DNA from: Blattamonas nauphoetae
Taxonomy: Eukaryota > Preaxostyla > Oxymonadida
Assembly: GCA_033064195.1 (NCBI GenBank)
Contig: JARBJD010000013.1
Coordinates: forward strand, 124,001-188,000
Length of the DNA stretch: 64,000 bases
Reading direction: 5' to 3'
A model generated the notes under the pieces. It did not search any database, was not told the DNA's origin, and worked only from the letters and a program-made list of their open reading frames with translations. A program made the position numbers and the translations under genes. This document shows, in pieces, positions 54,207 through 64,000 of the stretch (positions are counted from its first letter, which is position 1; each line of letters opens with the position of its first letter).

Positions 54207-55856
54207 TTAGAATTCGATGTTTTGTGTTTGTTCGTATTGGAGTTTTGGTGGTTGAAGAGAACCAATCTCGAATTGTTGGAGATTGAGACAGACAGCCACT
54301 GGATTGGCTGCAGCAATGTTCTTCAGAGATTGTGTTTGAAGAAAGAGTGGATAGTTCAGAGTAGAACTGAGACCGAATTTCATACAAACTGCCAGAGTAT
54401 GTTGACATGGGAGGGTTCTTAACTTAAACCAATCACATTCGCAGTTGAGTACGCCTTGTTTCAGCTTCACTGGCATCCCTTCATTCTTATCCAAAGAATA
54501 GACTTGATAATCACCTCCATCCACATGAACCGCATTTAACGAGGTTGCTTTTAGTTGTTGGGAGTGAACAAGCGATGTGGATGTCACAGGAATGTCAGTG
54601 GTCAGACCAGCAATCTCATCCCAGAACTTGAGGTGGGTTTCGAGAAATTGAATGTAAAAATGTGTGAAAAAGGAAGACGGAAGGAGATCTCGAAATGGAA
54701 GGAGCCGAGCGTTCTGAATCTCAACAGTTTGACTGGTTATTCTCCCAAAACATGGGAGACGAAAATGTGATACTGTCCATTTGGATTTGTCGATACTGTC
54801 AAGGTATGTGTATGCTTCAGGGTTTCTTTCAGCTAACTTCATCATGATTTGTGAATGTTCGAGAGATGTTTCCGCTCTTGAAGCCAAAAACAGAGACGAG
54901 ACTGCATCTTCGATTTTTATTTTGTCTTGACCATCAAGGTGATGCTTGAGATTGTTCGAGAGATGATACACACAATAGTGATGATCATGGTTCGGGAACG
55001 AGGTGAGAATAGCTGGAACAAGAGCTGATCCTCGATCGCTGATAATCGTGATAGGATTTTTCAAAGACGGGATATTCTGAAGAGTGAACCTGAAAACCCA
55101 CTCCAATTCAAAAGTTTCTCCTGATGCGATTCCAAGGGCAAGAATGTGGACATGGTTGAGAGCATCAACGGTTGTCATGAGAAAGAGGCACTGTTTGAAT
55201 TCCCATCTGAACCAAGTAGCATCAACACAAATGAGAGGAAGGCAGTTCTGCAGAATTGTATCAGCTTTCGGTGTGGTTATGAAGCAAGAGACAAAATGAC
55301 TGTCGTTTGAATTGATTTGATAGTTACTTTCATTGTTTTCACAGCAGAGTTCTTTCAGAACTGATTCTAAACGACTCCATTCTTCGCTCTTTGGAATTGT
55401 TCGCTGAGCTTTCACATCATTTTGACGAGTCGAGCACTTTCAAGTGACACAGATGCTCCGAATTGAGTTTTCACAATTTCTTGTGTTGCACGACAAGAAC
55501 ACAAAGCAGAACTGGGGCGTTGTCTGCAATTGTTTTCGAGAGGATGGTCGTTGGAATTTTGCCGGCTTTCCGCAGGGAGCATTTTATGTTCTTCGTTTAG
55601 TTTACGAAGGATCCACTTTTGTCTGATCCTCTTGAATCCACGCTTTGAAACCACATCCTTCTGTTGCACATGTAATCGTAAGAGTGTTCGGTTTTGGAGT
55701 TTCCAGAACGGTTTTCTGCGAAGTTCGGAGCTTGAATGTAGGGGAAAAACGATGTGAGGACGCATATAACCAAAAGAATTGCCGAGCATCATCTGAAGAG
55801 TCAAAAGACTGTCCCAGATGAGGGGTGTACTCGTTGATTCGGAAATGAGTCATCAA
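54207..55856 (-). pseudogene. MULE transposase with zinc-binding amino domain and SWIM finger
   Basis: The amino block (55602-55856) has a WRKY/GCM1-like zinc-binding pattern (TCATEGCGFKAW) continued in the next frame by NDHPLENNC. A frame change near 55600 could be an intron (GTAAAC...GGAAAG). A second, single-base frame shift near 55415 joins poorly by splicing and looks like a break. The main frame (54207-55415, 402 codons) contains LICVDATWF (Asp65), IISDRGSAL (Asp127), the CVYHLSNNLK Cys-His motif and a probable catalytic Glu near 200. The SWIM zinc finger CECDWFKLRTLPCQH lies near residue 340. The rest of the fold appears complete. Confidence 0.8.
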
Positions 55857-55895
55857 AGAGGATCAAATCATAATTTTAAAAAGTGCACAGAGGAA

Positions 55896-56645
55896 ACCAA
55901 CAATACAATGAAACTCACAACTTGATCGCGCATTGGATGTAACTCTGGTTTGCTCTTCTTCTTTTATTGTTTCTCTCTCTTAAATTTTGATAGAACTTGT
56001 GAAATGGTGAGGATCATCCCCTTGGTGACTAGCGTATCAACAATACAATGAAACTCACAACTTGATCGCGCATTGGATGTAACTCTGGTTTGCTCTTCTT
56101 CTTTTATTGTTTCTCTCTCTTAAATTTTGATAGAACTTGTGAAATGGTGAGGATCATCCCCTTGGTGACTAGCGTATCAACAATACAATGAAACTCACAA
56201 CTTGATCGCGCATTGGATGTAACTCTGGTTTGCTCTTCTTCTTTTATTGTTTCTCTCTCTTAAATTTTGATAGAACTTGTGAAATGGTGAGGATCATCCC
56301 CTTGGTGACTAGCGTATCAACAATACAATGAAACTCACAACTTGATCGCGCATTGGATGTAACTCTGGTTTGCTCTTCTTCTTTTATTGTTTCTCTCTCT
56401 TAAATTTTGATAGAACTTGTGAAATGGTGAGGATCATCCCCTTGGTGACTAGCGTATCAACAATACAATGAAACTCACAACTTGATCGCGCATTGGATGT
56501 AACTCTGGTTTGCTCTTCTTCTTTTATTGTTTCTCTCTCTTAAATTTTGATAGAACTTGTGAAATGGTGAGGATCATCCCCTTGGTGACTAGCGTATCAA
56601 CAATACAATGAAACTCACAACTTGATCGCGCATAGGATGTAACTC
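55896..56645 (-). repeat. 140-bp tandem array, 5 full units plus a partial, in the right MULE arm
   Basis: The inverse of the left-arm units, with GGATGTAACTC recurring at 55935, 56075, 56215, 56355, 56495 and 56635. The outermost unit carries the same variant base as the outermost unit of the left arm, so the two arrays descend from one ancestral arm. Confidence 0.95.
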
Positions 56646-57138
56646 TTGTTTTCTCTTTCGCATTCCATCTCGCGTTCTCTTATATACCTTTGCACAGGCC
56701 GTCCAGTCACTCTTATTAACTCACCTCTATTTTCAACTCTACTTCTGAGCAGTCGTTTTCCGTAAGCACCTTGGCCCTTCCACTCCCTATTTCTACTTTC
56801 TTTCTACCACCATCTTGCTCTTTTCTTCTTCTATTCTCTCTTTTATCTTTCGTCATGATCTTTCCATCCCTCTGTCTTGGACCGTGTTTGTAGTTCATTT
56901 TTCCTCGTTTATTGGGTTTTGTATCTCATGAACTCTTTTCTGATTGGTTTTCAGGCTTTTCCTAAAATCCAGAATTTTGGACACCTAACCTCCTATTTTG
57001 GCAGACAGGTGTCCAGAATCTGGGGGTGTCCAAATCCTGGGAATTTTTTCGAAAATTGATCCAAAATTTTGGACACCTTTGACAGGTGTCCACTTTTCTG
57101 GAAAAGAGATCTTAGGTGTCCAAAATTTTGGACAGCTC
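56646..57138 (-). repeat. MULE right arm, unique part
   Basis: Inverse of 50266-50760. Ends GGACAGCTC at 57138. Confidence 0.9.
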
Positions 57139-57147
57139 TTTTTCTGA
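57139..57147 (+). repeat. 9-bp target duplication, right
   Basis: TTTTTCTGA, identical to 50257-50265. Confidence 0.9.
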
Positions 57148-57175
57148 TCAATTCTGAGTCGTTCTATTTCAACTT

Positions 57176-57932
57176 TTTTCGACTTTTGCTCTTGTGCAAA
57201 TGGTTCACAACGGTTTTAAACGGTCTGCCATCCACTTATGACATTCATGATTCTCTTTTCATTGCACATTTCCTCAACGCAAATAACCTGAACTCGATCT
57301 CCTTCTTTTTTCTTTGATTCTCCTTCTCATCTTGATTTTCTTTCATTAATGCCCATTTTTCTTTCATTTTTCGAAATTCATTTCGATAGGTGCATATCTT
57401 TCTCGGTTTTCAGGTCTCCAACTCATGATTGTTGCCACTCTCTTCATGGTCATTTTATCTCTCTTCCGAGTTGTTCATTGAGTCTCATTCATGACATACC
57501 AGTCTTTTCTTGTCTCAATCCTACTTGCATCCTCACAGGATCATCGTCCCAAACGCACCCCGATCTCACTCCGCCACATCCATTCGTTTCTGTCTCCTCT
57601 AACAACGACCAGTCTATTTTTACCTTTCATAGGATTCACCACACATTTTTGAACCTTCATATGTGGATCCTTGTCGAAGAAGAGGTGTCCTTCTTCCAAG
57701 CACTCCTTAGAGAAGAAAAATCAACTATGAATTTCGAAAAATGAAAGAACAATGGGCATTAATGAAAGAAAATCAAGATGAGAAGGAGAATCAAAGAAAA
57801 GAGAAGGAGATCGAGTTCAGGTTATTTGCGTTGAGGAAATGTGCAATGAAAAGAGAATCATGAATGTCATAAGTGGATGGCAGACCGTTTAAAACCGTTG
57901 TGAACCATTTGCACAAGAGCAAAAGTCGAAAA
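57176..57932. mobile_element. Inverted-repeat (foldback-type) element, 757 bp with 204-bp arms
   Basis: 57176-57379 and 57729-57932 are inverse copies of equal length, with a few mismatches. Each arm contains ACTTTTGCTCTTGTGCAAAT-type sequence at the outside and a purine-rich AAAGAAAATCAAGATGAG-type tract further in. The centre (about 350 bases) has an open frame of no known type. No clear target duplication. It lies 28 bases from the MULE duplication. Confidence 0.8.
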
Positions 57933-58309
57933 GGACTAGAAGAGAATGACAGAGACTTGGTTCAACTTCACTTGTCTTTTCTCCTCCATCACAAGCATCT
58001 GAGCCAAGTCTAGTGCATCTTCGTATTTTATTTCAAAAGTATCATCGGGAATTTCAATTTCTCTTCGAGAGGACCAAACTAATTTGAAATTTTGAAAAAG
58101 ACCAATTTTTGATTTGAAACTGACGCCGCTCCAGGCCTTCATTTTGCTCAATTTTTTCTCGGAATCAATATTATTCAAATCAAAAATCCTACTTTTTTTT
58201 AAAATGTATAAACTGTACCCTACATTGAGAACAGCCTTCTCTGTGATCTAGAAAACACCTGTTTTGACCGGGATCAGAAGGTTTGATCTACTCTCCAAAA
58301 CACCTGCGA
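57933..58309. other. Spacer; weak minus-strand frame
   Basis: 57936-58178 reads an 80-codon minus-strand frame with some charged helix character. No domain recognised. Confidence 0.25.
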
Positions 58310-61300
58310 CTAAGCAATCAAATGAGACGAAACAAGAGACAGACCTTCCTCGAAAAAGAACTCAATCACAACTGACATGTTGAACAACTGCACCCATCCA
58401 TCACCGAAATGAAAAACTGACCTTCTGGCAAAACGGATCAGAAGGTTGTCATTCACATCTCCAAACAGAGCACGGAAGGTGAATGGTGGAAGTCTGAATT
58501 GGAGTTGAGACAAACACATTGTCATCAACGCACAAATCACATTTTGGAAGTCGTCCGTTTTTCGGTCGGGATACAAACCGAGTCGATAGAATGTCTGGAA
58601 CCAGCGATGAAGTGAGACAAGTGATCCTGCGTGGAGGGAATGGGAGGCCAGTGTGGTGATGAGAGTGAGAGAGGGGGATCTTTTCTGTTCGTTGAAGAAC
58701 TCAGAATGGCATCTTCGATCAAGATAGAGGATGAGGGCAATGGACAACTCCACAATTTGATCCGACGGAAAGAAAAGGAAGAGTTTGATCGAATCCTCAG
58801 ATGTTGATGATCTGCACAAATCGAACAGAATGAGAGACAGAACTTGAAGATGACTTGCTGGACTCTCGTTCAACTGATATTGAAGCAGCGAGGATCCCAG
58901 CCCACGAAGAATGAAAGGATGTAGAAACATATGAATCGTATCAGGAGCAAAGAATTCACAGAGAACGATCAACTCCGGCCCGCTTTTCTCGTCCAACAAG
59001 ACCAACATTCTCGACAGCTCCTTCTCAATCACAAAATCGACAGGGAAGGAGGAGAGAAAGTGGGGGATTTCGTGTTTGGACTGATCGACAACAGTGATGA
59101 GAATGTCGATGAGTGTGGAAAAGTAATCAGTGGAATTCAAGCGGAGAATCGCATCGAAGATGGAGGATGGGAGAGGCTCATCTTGTGCTGCAAAACACAC
59201 AACGATCGCACAAAAGAATTCGAACTGCTCGAACCCACCCAAGTCATCCGGTTTTGAGAAGAGTGTGATCAGTGTATCGGATCGGGGGAGGATGTGGTTG
59301 GAGGCAGAGAAGAGTCGAACGAGCGACAGATCGGATGTTGATGGGGACTGACGATAACATTTGGTGACTGCAAGGATGTCGGTCAGAATTCCGAGAAGAA
59401 GAAAGAAACGGTAAAGGCGGATCCATCGATGGGAGAAGAATGCGATCCAATCATCATCTGTCCAACTGGCCAGGAGCACCGAATCGTCTCCGTTCATCTT
59501 AAGTTCTTTAATGACGACCCAGAGAAGAGCGTCACAAGCATTTTCGTTTGTTCGATGGAAGGCGTGTCGGAGGAGAGGAAACACTGTCGACACGATCTCA
59601 CGAGGATCTGGGACTGCCTTGAGGAGAAACTTGAGATGTTCGACAGCACATTCTCCGATGAATCCAGTTTCAGAGAGAAGGAAGCGAGTGAGTTTGGTGA
59701 GATATTGGGGGGTGAGTGTGAGATGGTTGAGATTTCCTGTTTGTCGAGAAATCTTGGTGCATTCGTCGAGGAGATTCTGAATATCCTGTTGGTCCACCAA
59801 ACTATTCAAATAAAGAAAAGAGCAAGTTCACACTCGAAGATGGTGTGGTCGAAGTGATCACGAGCGACTTTTTCGGTTGGATCGACCTCTTCAGAATCGA
59901 ATGAGGGTGTTTGATTCCAATCTGTCTCGCCAGTGTCGGTTCGTCGTGATCGGATGTCATGAATCAAGGTCAGAATCCGCAGACTACTCTTCCTTCTTTT
60001 CTCAGTTGGAGAGATTCGCGTTTCACGATCTATCCTGTTCTCAATGTCGATCTGGTAGCCACTGCCGTGGGAGGGAAGATCAGATATTTGTGTTGAGAGA
60101 TGCGTGTCTTCCGATTTTGGTGTTTTGTCGTTGTTGCTGAAGTGAGAAGATCGATTGAAATTCATTGTTGAGTGGACGGTGGATTCCTCGTCAAGAGACG
60201 TCGAGAGATCACTCGCTTCCATGAACACGAGCGATGAGGGAGGATCTTGGTCACTCAATGTCAGCTGATGGGATTGATGAGTGTCCAGTTGGTTCAGAAT
60301 GTGTTGACAGATTCCGGTGATCTCGTTCATCGCTGAAGAGAAACACGGTTTGCTCAGAAAAGTGAGGTCATTCTGTTTCCACAATCCACAATCAGAAGAA
60401 AAAGCGATACACACCGCGTCGGAGTCATCTTTTGATAATTGCTGCAAAACTGTCAGAAAATCGGAAAACAGCCATTCCCCACGATGGACAAGGACATTCA
60501 CTTTTGGTACGTCGCCTTGTTCAACAAACACAATACCTGTGTGGTCCAATATTGCATCGACTGGAAGAAGCATGCAGAGTTTGTCATGTTGCTGGAGCAC
60601 ATCACGAACAGCCAAGAATGATGTGAAGGAGGACGATGCAGAATCCCACAACATCGTGTGGAAGGCAGAATGTGTCAGGGGACGATATTTGTCGACAATC
60701 TGGACAACTATGTCATTCATATCCGACGACGAACATGGAATATTGGCAAGCGTAAAGATTCGTTTGAGGATCCCTGTGAAGAAAGCGAAATAAAGTTCCT
60801 CAGGTGACGGGGTAGGTTGTGGTTCGGGAATGATTTTGATTTGCATTAACGTTTGAATCTGTTCGGAAACGATTGTGGACAACATAAAAACGCGAGTCGA
60901 GACCAAATAATCCCTGGAAAGATGTTGTGATGAGGAACGCGAAAAAGACAGCAAACGAATGGTCTGGCGACGCAGAAAAGTGAACGAATGCATCTGAAGA
61001 AGCAGTGAGAACGAACTGAACAAACCGTGATGATTAGCCAAACTGTCCAGAGCGTCAAAGAAATCGCCGCTCAAATGTGCAATTGGCAGAGATAAGGATT
61101 CAGATCGTAACTTTAGTCCAAACAGAGCCCAAACATATCTCACCACAATTTCCTGAAGGAGAATCAGTTTCACAAATTCATACTTCGTATAAAGTGTGAA
61201 TTTGGTTCGTTTTGTGCTCATCGTCCAATAGCGGTGAAGACAGAGAATCTCTCCAAAATTCGGACAAATTGTCCAGCAAAGTGTTTGGAAGGATGCTTGG

Positions 61301-61447
61301 ACGGTGTCCAATCTGACAATGATGATCTTCATTTTGAAGAAGTGTGCTCGTATGTTGTGGAGGATTCAGATCCCACTCATACGATGAATGGATATCGTTT
61401 GGATTCTGAAAAGACGACAGCAGATTTGATAGATCCAAGTTCATCAA
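58310..61447 (-). CDS. Large alpha-helical host protein with two mini-introns, function unknown
   Basis: Starting at the ATG at 61445-61447 and removing 61153-61183 (31 nt) and 59802-59833 (32 nt) gives one continuous frame of 1,025 codons ending in TAG. The first exon (MMNLDLSNLLSSFQNPNDIH) is polar. The middle exon is helical and Leu-rich with a Ser/Asp-rich acidic loop (about 59900-60240). The last exon is helical with regular Leu/Phe spacing (for example EHLKFLLKAVPDPREIVSTV; LNHLTLTPQYLTKLTRFLLS), suggesting a solenoid. No signal peptide, membrane span or catalytic motif. Not closely similar to the gene at 46.6 kb. I do not recognise it. Confidence 0.7.
59802..59833 (-). other. Candidate mini-intron (32 nt)
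   Basis: Minus strand begins GTGTGAAC and ends TTGAATAG. Removal joins ...HTIFD to LVDQQDIQN in frame. Without it the frame ends at a TGA. Confidence 0.6.
61153..61183 (-). other. Candidate mini-intron (31 nt)
   Basis: Minus strand begins GTATGAAT and ends CTCCTTCAG, with ACTGATT inside as a possible branch site. Removal joins ...HTLYE to EIVVRYVWALFG in frame. Confidence 0.6.
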
Positions 61448-61565
61448 AACTCTTTGCCAGTTTCGTGACAGTTAAGTTCATTCAGTGGACCTTTTTTGAA
61501 ACGAGTGTATAGTATCAAAATTCAACACGTTAAAACAACCGGGGTGTGTTTTGCGAAATGACCGA

Positions 61566-61643
61566 ATCGTTTCGAAACAGTACAATCGTTTCGAAACAGT
61601 CAAATCGATTTTGAAACGGTCCCATCGTTTCGAAACAAGATAA
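61566..61643 (+). repeat. Four-unit ~20-bp array around TTTCGAAA
   Basis: Units starting ATCGTTTCGAAACAGTACA at 61566, 61585, 61604 and 61624, with a partial unit before. A related array lies at 62630-62740. Confidence 0.7.
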
Positions 61644-62629
61644 TAAAAGTCGATGTTTTCGTCCAATTATCCCCTCGTTGGAGGCAGTAACTACAATTCC
61701 ATCAACTATACTTGTCATTTTTCCGCTTTGGAACCATCCAACCGCAAACAATGAATTGTGTCAAACAAATAGTCGACATTCAGGATGGATCAAGTCGATA
61801 TTGTCGTCAAACAATGTAGCAACCGCATTCAATTTGCATTTCTTGCTGCTGTACAACATGTACATCCACCATTTTCATCTACTGCAGTTCGCCACCTCGA
61901 TCCCCAATCTCGAAGTGAACAAGCAATTTGGCCATGTTTTTTGTATCTTTTCTTATCTCTTCACCTTCCTTTCTTGGACTACATGATGAATTGCAGTAGA
62001 AAACATGTTCCAATCTTCCTGAAGCATTCACAAGTGACGAGTCAAAATCCAACTCTCATTATGTCGTATTCTCGACGATTTTTGGCTGTATGATCACATT
62101 TCTTCAAAATCACATACTCGCTAGTATCCATTTTGAAGCTATCACACAGTTTTCTATGCAATGCTGTCAGATCCAGCTCCGTTCTGAACAGAGGTGGGAA
62201 TCTTTCCAAATTTCGCTGATAATGATTCAACTCTTCACATCACCATGAACTGAGGTATTGTTCTTCAAGGAAAGATGTCGAAGTCGGCATATCACAAGGC
62301 CTTATTGCCAGAAATCACACCAAGTTTCACACCAATCGGAACCCTCATACTCGCCACGATGGATCACCATTCACCATCGAGATAAGGAAGAGAAACTTCA
62401 GAAAGAACGAAAGAATGATTTTTTGATGGATTTATCATCTCGAACAAAGGATTTGGATAGAGGTGAATCCAAACGGAACAACTGAATCTGAAAAGAGCTG
62501 ATAGTTATGTCACGAAGTTATTATCATGTTCAAGAATCAGTGATACCTCTATTCAGCACCACTCTCAACTCTGTGTACGGAACTGGTTGATCTGGAACCC
62601 ATAATTTTTTCATTTTAAAAAGTTCGCTT
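61644..62629. other. Stretch between two TTTCGAAA arrays, no supported gene
   Basis: Overlapping short frames at 61678-61986 and 61785-62093 have hydrophobic stretches but no recognisable domain. If the two arrays are element ends, this is the interior. Confidence 0.3.
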
Positions 62630-62740
62630 TCTTGCGAAACAAAACATTCGTTTCTGAAACAAGTGTGTCGTTGATGAAACCGTGACTCCAATTTCGAAAC
62701 GGAACGACATGTTATGAAACTATGGGCTCGTTTTGCAAAA
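62630..62740 (+). repeat. Five-unit ~20-bp array around TTTCTGAAAC/TTTCGAAAC
   Basis: Units such as CGTTTCTGAAACAAGTGTGT, CGTTGATGAAACCGTGACTC and ATTTCGAAACGGAACGAC. The same kind as 61566-61643 but more diverged. Confidence 0.55.
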
Positions 62741-62800
62741 GGTCCAGTGTCATGGGGCAGATCCGATACGAAATTCCACCCAAGCATAAATTAAAGAGAA
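62741..62800 (+). repeat. Fragment related to the start of the 45639 gene
   Basis: TGGGGCAGATCC followed by CCCAAGCATAAATTA also occurs at 45619-45660. Only about 50 bases are shared. Confidence 0.5.
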
Positions 62801-62870
62801 TTCTGTGATCATTATCTGAGATGAGAATGATAAGTGAAATGACATGAACAATGAATGTGTTAAGGAGAAT

Positions 62871-63259
62871 ACACAGTTCCTTGGAGACTCCACAGGAATC
62901 CCAACCTTCTGCATGGTGGTCAAAGGGGCGAAGACACGGTTTCATGATAAAAAAAAGAAAAAGAAAGAGTGGCCATGGAGGGATGTGAATTATGGCAGAA
63001 GAAAGAGTCGGGGAGTGTTTCTGTGTTCCACACATCCGAGAAAACCAAGAAGACGCCCACAATCGCCAAAATGAAGAGAACCCCAGTTTCAGAGAGACAG
63101 TCCCGTCGGACCAGCCTGCCGAGTCAGCTCAGCACTCCGTCACGCACATCCATCAGTCCAACCAGCCTTCCCGCCAATCCCTTCCTCACTCTGCTTGTCC
63201 TCGCCACTTCCACCATCACTGCCTCCTCCTCTTCTTCCACTCCTCCCCTCCCCTCTCCA
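62871..63259 (+). repeat. Duplicated gene segment, copy 2 (partner 49079-49486)
   Basis: Repeats the leader and amino-terminal coding of the small membrane protein at 49290, then breaks off at the Pro/Ser tract, where unrelated minus-strand coding begins. A truncated duplicate. Confidence 0.8.
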
Positions 63260-64000
63260 CCTCCAAACAATCCGACTGAATGTCGACGGCACACGACCGC
63301 CCTTCGACCAACCCCGCCTCGCCTCGAATGCATCCCGCGTACTCTCCTTCACACAGCCCCTCGTCAAAGGGAAGCGAGCAGCGAGGGTCTGTTGGCTTTC
63401 GGTGAAGCATTTTGCGGCCGTTGATGATCACAATTGCGGTTTTCGAGGAGGAGGAGTTCCTGTTCGTGGTCGTCGTCGTCGGCGTCGTCATCGGAGTTCT
63501 CTTCCTCTTCCTCGTTGTCGACCTCGTCGAATAATGCCTTGTTCATCTGTTTGTTGCGCAGGAGATGCAGAACAGTGTCGGCTGGGCCTTCTGTTTCGAC
63601 ATAATTTGAGGGAATCATCACAACATAGTCGTGCCCCTCTTCGAACGATCCTTCGCCGGGAATGAACTCCACATACTCTCCTTCATACAATCCAGCATCT
63701 CCGGGCAGCGACGATTGTGTTTCTGTCTTTCGTCGGAGCAACACTTTCTTCCCGGTTTTGATCACTATCTGTCGTTCTTCAAGAATATCTGAGTCGTGTA
63801 CTTGCGTCCTTCGGTTTCTAATTTCCCGATTCTCGGCACGGAGCACCACTCTTCTCTCAACTCCAGTTGACACGGCATAATCTGGGAAGGCGACCACTTC
63901 GTATTCCTGCCCTTCCTGAAACTGGCCTTCTCCGTTCACAAATCCCACAAAATCTCCTTCTTATAGTGGGTCCTCCCTTTTTTTCACTTCGGAGCCTTCC
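63216..64000 (-). pseudogene. Repeat-domain acidic host protein, cut by the window edge
   Basis: The minus strand encodes tandem units of about 65-70 residues built on the pattern 'LYEGEYV-F-GEG-F-EG-YVV', for example LYEGEYVEFIPGEGSFEEGH and GDFVGFVNGEGQFQEGQEYE, each followed by a charged segment with KTGKKVLLRRKT. A third, weaker unit appears in another frame (63216-63491: LCEGEYAGCIRGEAGLVEGR). Between units lies a long Glu/Asp tract. Near 63960 an in-frame TAA stands where the other unit has Tyr, so the copy may be broken, or a splice is missing from my reading. The gene continues beyond 64000. I do not recognise the family. Confidence 0.5.

Larger units (their letters stand above)
50266..57138. 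mobile_element. MULE (Mutator-like) transposon, 6.87 kb, complete ends
   Basis: It begins GAGCTGTCCAAAATTTTGGA and ends with the inverse of this, bounded by the perfect 9-bp duplication TTTTTCTGA, the hallmark length for Mutator elements. The arms are long inverted repeats: about 494 bp of unique sequence followed by tandem 140-bp units that occur in both arms. One transposase gene lies between the arms on the minus strand. The outer 150 bases also contain several spaced copies of TGGACACCT. Nearly identical arms suggest recent movement. Confidence 0.95.

Noticed and set aside
57349-57744. 131-codon gene between the foldback arms at 57 kb
   Set aside because: The frame begins and ends inside the inverted arms, and its composition follows their pyrimidine-rich sequence. 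No domain found.

Overview
The window looks like accessory DNA of a protist nuclear genome, most likely an oxymonad-type flagellate (Preaxostyla, in the style of Blattamonas or Streblomastix). This is inferred from four things: right-handed beta-helix (PbH1) surface-type genes, large alpha-helical proteins I cannot name, frame changes that fit GT...AG mini-introns of 28-36 nt, and a very dense mix of Polinton, hAT, MULE, pogo-like and IS1595-like elements. There are no bacterial operons, rRNA or convincing tRNA genes.

Layout. 1-14.1 kb holds two Polinton-like copies arranged head to tail: paired small 'MAPG' proteins, a candidate capsid gene in each, and an S74-type fibre gene on the far side. 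A 4.4-kb element with perfect 30-bp inverted ends sits exactly between them and carries a host-like multi-membrane gene; a DDE transposase remnant sits in the second copy. 14.2-23 kb has three pogo-like transposase remnants and a 3.8-kb non-autonomous hAT element (18413-22224, 8-bp target duplication) carrying a PbH1 gene fragment. 24.0-30.25 kb is a 6.26-kb hAT element with 8-bp duplication, a transposase and a long second coding region. A 660-bp stretch next to the small hAT is repeated, apparently unchanged, at 30.5-31.1 kb, where it preserves the empty insertion site.

31.8-35.0 kb holds a foldback element, an older relative, and a hAT MITE inside that relative. 37.8-39.7 kb is an open IS1595/ISXO2-type transposase fused to an OTU-like cysteine protease. 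39.7-42.2 kb has ~20-bp periodic arrays, a second hAT terminus, an inverted copy of part of the PbH1 element and a short MITE. 43.0-45.4 kb is another PbH1 gene. 45.6-50.1 kb contains host-type genes, including a 764-residue protein if one 28-nt intron is removed.

50266-57138 is a complete MULE with a perfect 9-bp target duplication. Its inverted arms contain the same 140-bp tandem repeat, 18 units on one side and 5 on the other. A foldback element follows at 57.18-57.93 kb. 58.3-61.45 kb is a host-type gene of about 1,024 residues with two mini-introns. The right end has a partial duplicate of the 49-kb gene and part of a repeat-domain gene running off the edge.

The main theme is mobile DNA carrying or flanking host gene pieces: at least three terminal-inverted-repeat elements enclose coding sequence unrelated to transposition, two of it host-like.
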